Below, one piece after another: positions 11,600-22,491 of a stretch of DNA of 64,000 nucleotides. The stretch comes from Lithodes maja (Eukaryota > Arthropoda > Malacostraca > Decapoda > Lithodidae): contig JBAKBP010000703.1 of the NCBI GenBank assembly GCA_037953745.1, forward strand, positions 1 to 64,000. The letters run 5' to 3'. The position numbers and the translations under genes were made by a program. The notes beneath the pieces are model-generated. The model searched no databases, was not told the origin of the DNA, and saw nothing but the letters and a program-made list of their open reading frames with translations. Each line of letters starts with the position of its first letter. Position 1 is the stretch's first letter.

Positions 11600-12203
11600 G
11601 TCTGTTTGGTAAATGATCTCATAATAAGTATTTGTAAGTATTCTCCTCATAATATGTATTTATTGGATGTATTTGGGGGAAATGGGTACTTTAGGAGTGG
11701 CTGGACACATTTGGAACCATACATACATACTGTACATATACTGTATACAAGTTTAAAGACCGTTTTGTCCACAGAGAATGTGGTTACAGTCTCGGGTCCT
11801 AAATGGCGGCTTTCCAGGCAGCCCTGTCAAGGGCTGCCTCTGTTGTCAAGTTCTTTATTTTGAGATTGGACCGGAGTACCCGAGCCCACGTCATTCTAGG
11901 TCTACCCCTACGCGCAGCTCCCCCCACGTTCACAGTCCGGCATTTCTTCACCCACTTCTGAATCATCCATTCTCTCCACTTGTCCAAACCAATCAAGTCG
12001 GCTCATGTGCATCACTTCACTGACACTTCTAATGCCCAGACGCCTTCTCAATTCCTCGCTCGATACCCCTTCCCTGAGATTAACCCCACACATCCACCTC
12101 ACCATTCTCTTCTCATTCCGTTCCATTCTACCATAGTGTGGTACCGTCACCGTATCCGTTTAATAATTTGTTACATATTAATGTCATTAGGTAGGTCAAA
12201 ATA
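11600..12203 (+). mobile_element. Tigger/pogo-like element fragment
   Basis: Shares blocks with the element at 46532-47888: CCTCATAATATGTATTTATTGG, GGGTACTTTAGG-type sequence, and CACCGTATC with TTTAATAATTTG. It lacks both termini. It is split by a LINE fragment (about 11790-12137) and is cut on the right where DIRS family-B copy 2 begins. Sequence between 11471 and 11600 is unassigned. Confidence 0.6.
11790..12137 (-). mobile_element. LINE 3' fragment (RTE-like, second family)
   Basis: Minus-strand reading has RWMCGVNLREGVSSEELRRR, RLDWFGQVERMDD and RGRPRMTW, the C-terminal region typical of RTE-type RT proteins. It differs from the family at 37037-39265. It is 5'-truncated and lies inside the Tigger-like fragment, whose sequence resumes at about 12138. 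Flanking TGTGGT-like words may be a short target duplication. Confidence 0.7.
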
Positions 12204-12720
12204 ATAGGTTTGATTCCCAGAGGGAAGTAAAGAAAACCTAATATTTAGTAGGGCCCCGTAATCATTGACGATATGCCTATTAGTATAATAGTCTCCCATC
12301 AAACACCTCGATCGCTAGTTTGAATCTACCGCGCGGGAGGACAGGAGTACAACTTCATAAGTGCAACGCGTATTCTCTTATGGAATCGTCTTTATGATTG
12401 GGTACTCACTACGAAAAAACTTTGTAAAAAAATTAAAAATTAAAATTTAAAATTAACTTAATAATTGTTATACTCAAGCTTCCCAATGCGTGGATTTCTT
12501 GCGTGTGGATTCCTGACGCTGGCCCTCTAGCGTCCATATTTCCGTCACTGACATATCAAGATTCAACTCAGAAATCCAGCGAATGGGAAGGGGATGGCAG
12601 GGAGGGCACTAACATCATCAATGATTACGGGGCCCTACTAAATATTAGGTTTTCTTTACTTCCCTCCGGGAATCAAACCTATTATTTAATAGTGGCCCCT
12701 CCATCATTGACGATATGCCT
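12204..12720. repeat. Right terminus and internal complementary region of DIRS family B copy 2
   Basis: 12204-12265 and 12606-12680 are reverse complements of each other (AGGTTTGATTCCCAG side against GGGAATCAAACCT side, both with GCCCCGTAATCATTGACG-type sequence). The DNA between matches the right end of copy 1 in reverse. The junction AAACCTATTATTTAATAGTGG joins the complement of the right end to that of the absent left end. Confidence 0.8.
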
Positions 12721-13231
12721 GATATATAAGACTGAAGGGGGACATTCGTGACAAATATCAAAACCAACCTAAATACCATAGGTAACAGAGAATCCGTATA
12801 ACATTTTAAGTTTTTTATTGCGTTCATACAATATGTAAAAAATATAAAAGGAGGTAAGCAGTGCGTTACTTCGAAGAAGAGCTGATTGTACATGACTGGA
12901 CCTTCACTTGAGATCTATTGCATGTTTAGTGAGAACATTCTTGTACTCTAGAACCCTAATCCTTAGGATCATGTTCTGGCCTTAAAATTATTTGTACAAT
13001 AAAATCTGTTTGTACATTTTGTTAATACTACATAGATACAACTATGATAGATTTCTTAAAATAAAAATAAAATTTGATTAACTTTATAACCAGTTCTATT
13101 CATATCACAGCTCGTGATTTTTCACAATCTCCGGCGGAAGGGTTCTAGTGGGTCTTGGGGCTATTTTGCACATACCCCCCCCCCCCCCTTTTCGCCTGAA
13201 GAATAAACTTAAACAATTAGCACATGGACTG

Positions 13232-14957
13232 CTAGACCCGTTGCCGTAATGCTACACAGGTCTGCTTTGGCTTGTCCAGGGCGACTAATAGGTATCGCGT
13301 AAGGAATGTGTGATTAGACGCCCACAACTGAGTGTCGGCTATGTCGTTAATGGAAAATTTTTGCATAAACCGAAGGGAGACAGCCCATTTTCTAATATCG
13401 TGGGCTCTGCCTACCATGCCGGAATTACTTTCCTTAATTACATTTACGAGTAAATAAGCTAATTTCCTTCTCGTGACGCGAGTACCTGTCTGGTTAACCC
13501 ATAGGAAGCCTCATAAACTTAACTAAAGTTTGTACCGGGCATAAAATGTGATGTGTATGTCCACGTTTAACCCTTCAGGCACGGGCTCGCTATCCTAAGG
13601 ACGTTGAGACCCGGGCGATATGGCCAAAATACGTCTATGCCTAGGCTACCGTATCTCTGTTATTTTAACTGCTAGAATTTCCCACGCATATCTAAAGGTA
13701 CTGTGGTTTCCAATCTGTAGACTGGCGTTGAGTAGAGCTCTCTAAGTCAACTGGTTCAGTTATGATGACGATTTCCGTGGAGCGCATTTTGCCGCGATTT
13801 TAGCAATGTGACACACTTTTCAAGACTGAATCTGTCTTTGCAAACCACACAATAACAAAGCTCCGACGTCTGCTTGCTGCCAGAGGTGCGTGTGTCGCCT
13901 CCGACAGGCTTTGTTTACATACGTCGGACGCGCGGCTTTCAAAACAAGCTGAATAGGCTTTCAAGCTTACGGATTTTATAAGGACACCCGGGTTTCTGCC
14001 CATCTGCCACAGTGTCCTTTTAAAATGACAACCGGGCGGGAAGGGACTGAGAATTCTGAGAAAACATGATCACAATGTTCGTTTTTGGCAATAAATGTGG
14101 GAGACGGCACGATCTGCACATGTTCATGCAGTCTCCCAAACCCGAGACAATTTGGCTTGTTGCTCATCGCCGCCAGCTCTGACACTGTTACCTGTCGCCA
14201 AAGCCATAAGGAACACAGCCTTTTTTAATACTGACTCAAAATCCGGCGCATGGTTAAACTTGCGCGACTGAAGTAATGATAACGCTTTGTCTAGCGACCA
14301 GGTAGACATGAGCTGACGTGGTGGTGGGCGTAGTTTAAAACATACTCTCATGAACCCTTTCTCCTCCGCCAGTGGTATCGATAGACCAGTTAGGTCGAAA
14401 AAGGGGTTTCTAATGGCAGATAAGTGATTCTTTAAAGTAACAACTGAGAAGCGCTTCTGTTCAAACAAATAATCTAAGTATTTAAAAAATTAAAGCCACT
14501 GAGGCATCAGATTGCGCTGTTTCTACTATCCAGGTTGTGAAAGTTTTCCAATGTGATTGGTATTGTCTCCTGGTTGACAGAGTATATTGATTCAGAAATT
14601 TACTAGTGACACTTTGCCCATACCGAGTTAGCCATTTTACATTGTAAATGTCCATAAGGCAAAAGTCAGCGAGGTCTGAAGGTTGCCAATTGTCTCCAAG
14701 TGGAAGGCAAGACCGGGAGTGACACCGGGTTCCTGCACCACGATTGCAATTGGTGATACCACACTTGAGCCGGCCACATTGGCGCGATCATTGAGACTAT
14801 GCCCCGGTAACCTCCTAGTTTGTGAACTACCGGACACGAGTGAAGCGTCTGGAAGCGGAAAAAGATAGATTGAATTTCACCTGTTCCAGTCCTCCAGTAG
14901 AGCGTCTGGACCCCCCGTCGGAGTTCTTGCCCGTCAGGTCAGATAGAGAGGTAGTCT
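13232..14957 (-). pseudogene. DIRS family B recombinase and methyltransferase-like tail, split by a MITE
   Basis: Minus strand from 14957: a broken GGVQTLYW / APMWPAQVWYH segment of the methyltransferase-like domain, a linker, then the recombinase with ATGNS in place of the ATGNR seen in copy 1 (the first catalytic Arg may be changed), SELAAMSNKPN and FIAKNEHCDHVFSEF. After the MITE come RGHTHHILCP, HDIRKWAVSLRF (His-x-x-Arg) and FLTRYLLVALDK (Tyr), ending at 13232. Frame changes and stops are scattered through it. It is inactive. Confidence 0.8.
13567..14045 (+). mobile_element. TTAA MITE, family T1 copy 3
   Basis: Starts CCCTTCAGGCACGGG after TTAA (13567-13570), and ends GGGCGGGAAGGG at 14045. 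The right flank is ACTG rather than TTAA, so one target site is lost or mutated. The internal core (GGCCAAAATACGTCTATGCC with CCTAGG, then GAGTAGAGCTC) matches the other copies. It interrupts the recombinase reading FSV / LKRGHTHH. Confidence 0.8.
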
Positions 14958-15012
14958 GTACTTACACTAGTTGTACTTACACTAGTTGTATTTGCGGGAG
15001 TGAGCATGCTCG

Positions 15013-17930
15013 TTAATTCCCGCCTCCTAAGATATGTTTGTCATACCGTGCTTTGAAACTATGCACTGATGGTGCAGCCACTACTTCGGCTGGCAATTTG
15101 TTCCACCCACTAATCGAGTTGGTAGGAAATCTTTTACTTTTCAGATCAGATTTACTATTAAGCACTTTTAGTTTGTAGCTGTGACCTCTTGTTCTCTCAC
15201 CTCCATCCCTCTCTATGAAGTTTTCTTGGTCGATTTTGTCAATACCTCTAACACATTTGTATATCTGAATTTGCTGTCCTCGTTTCCTTCTCTGTTCCAG
15301 TGTAGGTAGATTCAATCTCTCGAGCCTCTCTTGGTACTCCAAATTTTCCAAACCTGGGATCATCCTCGTAGCTGCTCTCTGTACCCTCTCAATTTTGTGG
15401 ATATGTTTCTTCATGTGAGGGGACCACACTACAGATGCATATTCCATTCTGGGTCTTATTATTGCCGTTATTATTTGTTTCATGGTGTTTTCATTAAGAT
15501 AATTGAAAGACATCCTGATATTTGCCAATAGTGCTAGTGATTCTCTCACTATCTTATTTACGTGGCTTTCTGGAGACATGTTATCCTTAAATTCTATCCC
15601 CAAGTCTTTTTCTGCTTTGGGAATCACTTCGTTTCCTAGTTTATAATCTTTTCTAGGTCTGTACTTGCTTTTACCCATTTCTAGAGTCTTACATTTCCCT
15701 GCATTGAACTCCATATTCCATTTGATGCTCCATTCATGGATCTTTTGCAAATCTGCTTGGAGCTCAAGGCAATCCTCCTGGGTTCTGATCGTTTTAAGCA
15801 GTTTAGCATCGTCCGCAAACATGCTCATGTAGCTTGTTAGTCCCTCAGGTAAGTCATTTACAAATATTAGAAACATGATTGGGGCTAGGACAGATCCTTG
15901 TGGTACCCCACTCGTAATTTGAGTCCAGTTTGACGATTTCCCCCTTACTGTTGTTCTCATCTGTCTTCCGCTAAGGTAGCTCTCCATCCATTTCAGCAGT
16001 TTGTCTCCTACTTTTCCCTCATGTTTTAATTTCCACAGCAATCTCTTGTGTGGAACTTTGTCAAATGCCTTTTTAAAGTCTAGGTAGGCACAGTCTACCC
16101 ATCCTTCCCTCTTGTCCACTGTGTCTATTACTCTAGAGTAAAAACTCAACAAGTTGCTTACACATGATCTGCCTCCTCTGAATCCAAATTGTCGGTCAGT
16201 AATTAATCTTTTGGATTCCAGGTAGTTAACCCATTTGTCCCTTATTAATCCTTCCAGAATCTTCATGAGGATGCTCAATAGTGATACAGGCCTATAGTTC
16301 AGTGGTTTATCTCTGCTTCCTCCCTTAAATATAGGAATAATGTTTGCTCTTTTCCATTCTGTAGGTACTATCCCTGTGTCCAATGATTTGGTCATTATGT
16401 CATATAACGGTATACTCAGTTCCTTAGCATTTTCTTTAATAATCCAGCCTGATACTCCGTCCGGTCCAGCGGCTTTGTTTGGATCCACCTTACTCATTTT
16501 GTCTATGAGCTCTGGTCTGTTAAATGTGACTTCCGGCATTTCCTCTGTACCTATCTCATTGGATTCTGGTGCAATGAATTCTCCTTCTTTTGTAAATACT
16601 GATGCAAAATTTCTATTTAGTTCTTCCGCAATCTCTGTATCCTCTTCTATGATTCTGTTTCCACTTTTAATCTTTACGATCGTGGCTTTTATCTTCCTTT
16701 TGCCGTTTACAAACTTGAAAAACATTTTTGGATTCTTTTCATAGTTCTCCACTATCCCTTTCTCATGGTTTGCCTCTGACCTCCTCCTCATTTCTGTGTA
16801 TTTGTTTCTCTCCTCTTTATACTTTTGCCTGTTATCTTCCGAATCCCAGTTTCTCATCTTTTTCCAGGCTTTGTTTTTTGCTTCCTGTGCTTGCCTACAT
16901 TCGCGGTTAAACCATACTTTGCGATTACTGTACTTTTTTTCCTTTTATTAACGTACTTCGGGACAAAAGTTTTTATACCCAGTATCATAGATCTCCATGA
17001 ATGCCTTGAGTTTTTTGTCTACCTCACTTTCAGATAACACCTGATCCCAATTTTGTGACTTGAAAAAATCCTGTAGTCCTTCGAAATCGGTTCTGGAATA
17101 CATCCAGTGATTTTCCTTGTGCTTTTCCCTTCCCTTGGGTAGATTATACTTCAATAGTAAGTCTATGTCTAGAACTGCATGGTCGCTTTTTCCTAGTGGG
17201 CATAGGTACTGAATACTTTGAACCTCCTCCTCCCTTCTTGTGAATAGAAGGTCCAATCTAGCTGGTTGATCACTTCCCCTTACTCTTGTTGGCTCTTTTA
17301 CATGTTGGTATATAGAATTTTCCATGGCCATACTTAAAAATTCATAGCCCCAACTTTCCTCCCCTGCTCCGGCTTCAAGATCTTCCCAATTCACTTCCTT
17401 GCAGTTAAAGTCCCCACACATGACTATTTCATCCTTTGAAGCCAAGATATTTCCTAGCACACTAATTGTTTCCTTACGCATTAGGCTATGCTCCTCCTTA
17501 CCCCATGTCTTCGTCTTGGGAGGTACATACGCTACTATCACCACTATTTTTTCGTTTCCACCAATCTCTATTGCTAAAACTTCTGCTGTTGAAGTTTCTA
17601 GTTTTATCTCAGACACAATCAAATCTTTCCTAGTAAGGATGCACACTCCTCCTCCATGTCGAAATTTTCTGTCCCTCCTCCAAATCCTATATTCAGACCA
17701 TCCTAGCAAATTTATATCAAGGTCTTCTCTTAGTTTTGTCTCAGTGAGACATACTATTTCTGGTTTCTTAGTATTGAGTAAGTCTGTTAGTTCTAGTTTC
17801 TTAGAGATTAGCCCATCGACATTGCTATATAGAATCCTTATACTTTCTAGTCCCCCATTACCTGCTCCAAGCGCCTTATCTGCGGCGGTCTGTTCCCTAC
17901 CCTCTTTTATTTTTAGTTTCTTTTTACCGA
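15013..17930 (-). pseudogene. CR1-group LINE ORF2, nearly intact
   Basis: Endonuclease: YSNVDGLISKK, CLTETKL, MCGDFNCKEVNWED, RLDLLFTR and KSDHAVLD. RT: NYRPVSLLSILMK, YLDFKKAFDKVPHKR, PQGSVLAPIMF and catalytic MFADDAK, followed by the usual C-terminal domain ending at 15013. The only interruption I see is a pair of adjacent TAA codons near 16940 between endonuclease and RT; sequence on both sides is in the same frame. All catalytic motifs are intact. Confidence 0.88.
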
Positions 17931-19250
17931 AAGTTTCATAATCTTCCCCTTTCTTACTCCGTAAAAAAACTTATTCTTTTCTTGTTCTGTCCTCTTGCTA
18001 TTTTCCTCCTTGGCGGTTTTCCTTAGTTCAGCCTCCTTCTTTCTCTCTTCTTCTGGTAAGTCTTGTCCGATGTAGATTTTGTCCTTACCCTCTAACCCTT
18101 TTAGCCTAGCCGCTACTGCCATGATTTCATCACAAGTCCTTCTTGACTTAAATTCAATTTTTACCAGTCTATTGTATTCCTTTGTATATTTTCCCAGCCT
18201 AAACATGTCTGATATTTCCTCCTTCCAGGTGTTCTCCTCATCTTTAATCGATTCCAGAATATTGTTGATGCGACCTTCATCCTGCTCTTTTCGTTTAGTC
18301 CAGTCTAGTTCCTCCTTTTCTTCCACCCCTGATATTATGAGGTATGGGTGGATGGGACTCGTTAGCCTTGGTCGGCAACTCATCTAGGGGAGACAACCTT
18401 ATACAAATCCGGGTGGATGGGACTCGTCAGCCTTGGTTGGCAACCTGTCTAGGGGAGTAAACCTGATACAAATCCGTACTGCTTACCTAAGGGTAAGGCA
18501 GGTTAGTGGATGGATTAGCCGAACACCACTGTAGAAAAATAGTGCTAACAAGATACACAGAGGGCCTCGGAGTCGGACGGATCCTGAATTGAGTGGTCAA
18601 TCCTGTAAGTCCTTCACTAAACTGGCTCGGGTTGTCCCTCTCACAGGGAATAGGTCCGCTTGGGGGCATTCTGTGTATGGCCACCCTCGTAAGGGGAGTA
18701 AGGCGTCTGGCAATAGATAGATAGATAGATAGTTAGCCCTACGACTTTCTTCCTGGATGGCCTGAGAGTTTTCGTGGATGCCTTGCTTAACCATACTTTT
18801 TACCTGGTCCTTTATCCTAACATCTTGCTGTTTCTGTTCATCCAATATCTTCCTGAATTCGTCACTGTGTGCCTTCCTTACACTGTCTAAATCTTTTACC
18901 ACTTGGTCTCTAGTCATGCCCCAAGCATTTTTACCTTCAGAGATACTGGTGTCTAGCCTAGTCATTATCACTGCCTTTTCTCTCTCCACTAACTCCAACC
19001 TGGTCTTCAACTCACCATTCTCTGTAACAATTTCCTTCTTAACTATCTCCAAGCCAGTCACTCGGTCCTCCAATTTCTTGATTTTGTTCAACAGCATGAA
19101 GCAAAATTTTCCAGTGTCCTCTGCGGTCCATGTTGTCATGAAACCGGGAAAATCCGGCTCTCCCTCCGATTCGTCACTCCCGCCTTTATCACCCCTCCCC
19201 CCCTCAGCCCCCTCAGCCCCCTCGTCACCTTCATTCACCATCTTCCCCAC
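17913..19250 (-). pseudogene. CR1-group LINE ORF1, split by a SINE
   Basis: The N-terminal part (19250 to about 18738) starts MGKMVNEGDEG, is acidic, then has a long predicted coiled coil (NKIKKLEDRVTGLEIVKKE and similar heptads). After the SINE the protein resumes with YLIISGVEEKEELDWTKRK and ends KLSVKRN at 17913. Excising the SINE gives SRRAN-YLIISG with no extra residues, so the insertion site is defined to within a few bases. The role is presumed RNA binding and particle assembly, as for other LINE ORF1 proteins. Confidence 0.82.
18343..18737 (+). mobile_element. SINE-like element sharing the RTE 3' tail
   Basis: About 395 bp with no ORF, lying within LINE ORF1. Its 5' part is a 66-bp tandem duplication built on GATGGGACTCGTYAGCCTTGG. 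Its 3' end, GGCGTCTGGCAATAGATAGA plus further GATA units, is almost the same as the RTE-like LINE end (GGCGTCAGGCAATAGATAGA). Sharing a 3' tail with an autonomous LINE is the usual basis of SINE mobilisation. I could not identify tRNA-derived A and B boxes with confidence. Confidence 0.75.
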
Positions 19251-20060
19251 CTAATTCCTCTTGAAGTTGGAACCAAATATCTTGCCTCTTGTGCTGGGTA
19301 ATACTTAAATAGGCCATATAATATTACCCACCATACTGAGCCGAGAACTTCCCGCGCCGAAAACAACAATATTGTGCGGTCTCTTCGGATTGTTCACTCA
19401 CACCCTCTAGTAATATCCACTAATAACCCACTTGCCAGCCGAAGTTTACTTGTTTTTTTATCATCATCCTAATACCTGGAGTCCCCTTTACACATGAATA
19501 AGAGATAGACTATAGCTCACTCCCGCCTGCAACCATGCAAGTAGAAAAAATCCCCTTAGAAGATTCCCCTCGGACGCAAAGAGATCCACTTGTGGACGGT
19601 ATGGCTCTGCAATCATCTTGTCGAAGACGGTTTGCTTGAGGGCCCATTCTACTAGGGTGCTCTGTCTCCGAGACAAGGCGTCCGCCCAGATGTTCGCTAT
19701 CCCCGGGAGGTAAGATGCGTGTAGATGAATGCTCAGCGATTCGGCCAGAGCAAAAATCTGTTCTGATAACCCCATCAAGTCTTGAGACCTCGTTGACCCT
19801 TGCTTCTGAATGCAGTGCACTGCAGTCAAGTTGTCCATTCTGAATGCAATTGACTTCCCCTGTAGGGAAGCGCCGTGAGCTTGAAGGAAAAACAATGGGA
19901 CTAGAAGCTCTTGTTTGTTGATGTGAAAAGTTACGTCTTGGGACCAGAGACCTTGAGCTTGGTGACCTAGGTTGGACTGATAACCCCAGCCTATTATCCC
20001 TGAAGCGTCTGTGTCTACCCATACTGTAGGTGGAGGAGAAACCCATGTCATTATCGAGTA

Positions 20061-20961
20061 CAGTGCTTACCCCAATTTTGCGAGAAATTGGTTGACATTG
20101 CGGGCCGCAAAAGTGGAATTCGTAAAATTGGATTAACCAACCTTATGGGGAAAAATGAATATGGTCGACATTTCATCAGTGACGGCCCAATTTTTCGTGA
20201 TTTCCGTAATTTATTTGCTTTGTTTGTACACACATACCCTCAACCCTCTGTTATCGCACCTAATTGGTGCCTAATTAGTGCAGCTATAACGAGAATCGCG
20301 ATAATGGGGAAAAATAAGTTGGTTCCCAGGTCCCAACTTTTCGAACCCCAGATTCGTCCAAGTACCCATCTCTCCCCTTAAATAAGCCTACTGTACATCC
20401 AATACATATACTGTATATTGAAAATATATAAAAATACATATTATGAGGATATTACTTACCACATAGACTTTATTTGAAAACATAATCATATTTAGCATAG
20501 CCTAGGCCTAGCCTATCCCATCGTATGATCGTCGTTTCCGTGGCTTTCGTCACTTGACTGTGTTTTGATGGTCTCGGGCTTTCAATTCCTACATCATTAC
20601 CACCAGGCCCACCATCCCTATCACTGAATGCACTAGAGGTCATAATAAACGCGAGAGATAAGAGGTTCAGGCACAAATAAGCAAGTAAAAGGCGGGTGGA
20701 CTCAGAAGCGTCTGGCTTATGTTGACGACGTTTGTAAGCGGAAGGATACAGAGCTTGGGTTGTGACGTTGGGCCGCAGCGCGGCCTGACGTCACGACCCG
20801 GCCACCCCTCCCCCCCCCGAAAACTAGTGCGGAGAGCCCCACTTTCTTACGGCGCCACCCGCAAAAGTAGAGTTACATCGCAAAATTAGGTTTTCATAAA
20901 AAATGACATTTTTGGGGTCTCGGTCGCAAAATCAGAACACGCAAAATTGGAGTAATTACTG
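20061..20961. mobile_element. pogo/Tigger-like DNA element
   Basis: Bounded by TA and by inverted ends CAGTGCTTACCCCAATTTTG and CAGTAATTACTCCAATTTTG (right end reversed). Internally it resembles, in reverse, the elements at 34236 and 46532 (CCTAGGCCTAG, then a GATCGTC...TCGTCAC block and CGCGAGAGATAAGAGGTTC). No transposase is readable. It interrupts the RNase H region of DIRS family B. Confidence 0.8.
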
Positions 20962-21098
20962 TACTGTACAATGTTTCGGTCTTTGCCCAAACCGACGGTA
21001 AGTTGTGAATTAATCGAGGAATCGGCCATAGTTTTCCCGCCGGCAATAGTGGGAAATTTGTTTTGCCTTCCATGATTAATCTCTTGACTTTCAACCGG

Positions 21099-21414
21099 AA
21101 GTAAGAAGGAGGTGTGGTGTGGAGGTAGATGTGCTGGAAAGTGTGAAAAGGAACAACTTGAGATGGTTCGGCCATATGGAACGTATGGAAAGCGAGAGAA
21201 TGACTAAGAGGGTGTACGAGAGCGAGGTGGAGGGACAGAGGGGGAGAGGTAGACCGAATATGAGGTGGAAGGATGGAGTGAGGAACTACATGAATGAAGG
21301 CGGTGCTGGTTGGGGGGAGGGGCGTCGACTGACTGGGGACAGAGGTGCATGGGGGCGGTTCGTTCGTGGCCACCCCTTAGGGGATCACGGCGTCAGGCAA
21401 TAGATAGATAGATA
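21099..21414 (+). mobile_element. 5'-truncated RTE-like LINE 3' fragment
   Basis: Carries the last ~95 codons of the RTE RT protein (VDVLESVKRNNLRWFGHMER onward) and ends GGCAATAGATAGATAGATA. It is flanked by a perfect 13-bp target duplication, GACTTTCAACCGG (21086-21098 and 21415-21427). It is near-identical over shared length to the 3' ends at 9838 and 37025. Confidence 0.95.
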
Positions 21415-22187
21415 GACTTTCAACCGGCCAAACTTTACAGTTAATTAGATCCAGTTGAGTGAACTGACTAGGGAGTCCCACGTTTTCCTCGTCGTATTCA
21501 GACTGTGGAGAAAAAAAAAAAAAAGTTTCCTGCGAAATCTGCTGCGATTGTCCACACTCTGAGTAAGAGTCAGATTGGCCGTGTTCCAAACCAGTCCTAT
21601 CCACTGAATTTCTCTTGTGGGAACAAGGAGCGACTTTGCCAAGTTGACCTTGAATCCTAGAGTTTGTACATGATTTAACACTTGCTTGACATGAAATTGA
21701 CATAACTCCTCTTACTCCGCCACTACTAGCCAGTCGTCTAGATACCACCACACCTTGATACCTTGGGCTAGCAAGGGCATGAGGGCCTGCCGGACTAATT
21801 TTGTAAAGAGTCTTGGTGCCAGGTTCAAACCGAAAGGCATTCTCTGAAAGACGTAAGTCTCTTGCCTGATCCTCAAGGTGAGGAATTTTTGGAACCTTTT
21901 GTTTATGAGGACATGCCAATAGGCGTCTTTCAGGTCTAATGAGCACATCCAGCCTTGCGGCGGGATTGCGAGCCTGATTTGATTCACTGTAAGCATCCTG
22001 AAGGGTGAATTGTGAATATGTGTGTTCAGACGCGATAGATCGACTACTGGTCGCATCTGCACACTGTCCCTCTTTGGCACTAGAAATAGTTTGGAGGTGA
22101 AAACAGGGCAAGTTGGATCTACTTGGACAATGATTTGTTTGTTGATAATTTCCTGGACAATTGACTCCACCTCTAAAGAAACATTGA

Positions 22188-22491
22188 TTTGTTAGTAGTC
22201 TTGGCAAATCCAACGTCAAGGCTATTAACCTAATTGCAATGACGACTTGTCTATTTTGACTGCTATGTCGTCATTCCAACCGCGGTTAAAAAGAAAACGT
22301 CTAGAGTCTACTCCTTATCTTGCTCTAGGAGACGTTGTACATTAACCAAAACTACCACCGAAGGTGAAAAAAGCATAGAAGAGAAGAAAAAGGGGTTTAC
22401 CTTAGTTACCGCTCAAGGCCCATACCGTGTTCCGTCATGCGCCGATCCCTGTCGAACGTGCGCATAAGCGACCCTCTCTTGTTATCACATC
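22188..22491. repeat. Left inverted terminal repeat of DIRS family A
   Basis: Begins TTTGTTAGTAGTCTTGGCAA and runs to GTTATCACATC. It is the reverse complement of about 30274-30577 with a few differences (for example GGCAAATCC against GGAAAATCC). The start is set where homology with the internal complementary region begins. Confidence 0.92.

Larger units (their letters stand above)
14958..19561 (-). mobile_element. CR1-group LINE, copy 2 (distinct family), inserted in DIRS family B
   Basis: Near-complete minus-strand LINE with ORF1, endonuclease and RT. It differs clearly in protein sequence from copy 1, so it is a related but separate family. The 3' end carries two copies of ACTAGTGTAAGTACA-type sequence in tandem, comparable to the short terminal repeats of CR1 elements. 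The 5' non-coding part is about 19251-19561. It separates DLFASEGN from the rest of the DIRS methyltransferase-like domain. A SINE interrupts its ORF1. Confidence 0.85.
12204..22187 (-). mobile_element. DIRS-like retrotransposon, family B copy 2, nested and truncated
   Basis: Read on the minus strand from 22187 down: RT, RNase H, methyltransferase-like domain, tyrosine recombinase, internal complementary region (12606-12720) and right terminus (about 12204). It is broken up by an RTE fragment (21099-21414), a pogo-like element (20061-20961), a CR1-group LINE (14958-19561, itself with a SINE) and a MITE (13567-14045). Its upstream part (start of RT and gag) is cut by DIRS family A at 22188 and is not found beyond 30624. 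It appears to have landed in a Tigger-like element, part of which adjoins at 12138-12203. Confidence 0.85.
19562..22187 (-). pseudogene. DIRS family B RT and RNase H, split by two insertions
   Basis: Minus strand from 22187: RT with KLFLVPKRDSVQMRPVVDLS, SLDLKDAYWHV, MPFGLNLAPRLFTKLV and an intact YLDDWLVVAE (21712-22170). Then GFKVNLAKS and IQWIGLVWNTA, the RTE fragment, GKLWPIPRLIHNLP, the pogo-like element, and RNase H with WVDTDASGIIGWGYQSN, HINKQELLVPL, RMDNLTAVHCIQKQGS and ADALSRRQ. It ends at DLFASEGN. The RT domain motifs are intact although the gene is in pieces. Confidence 0.88.
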
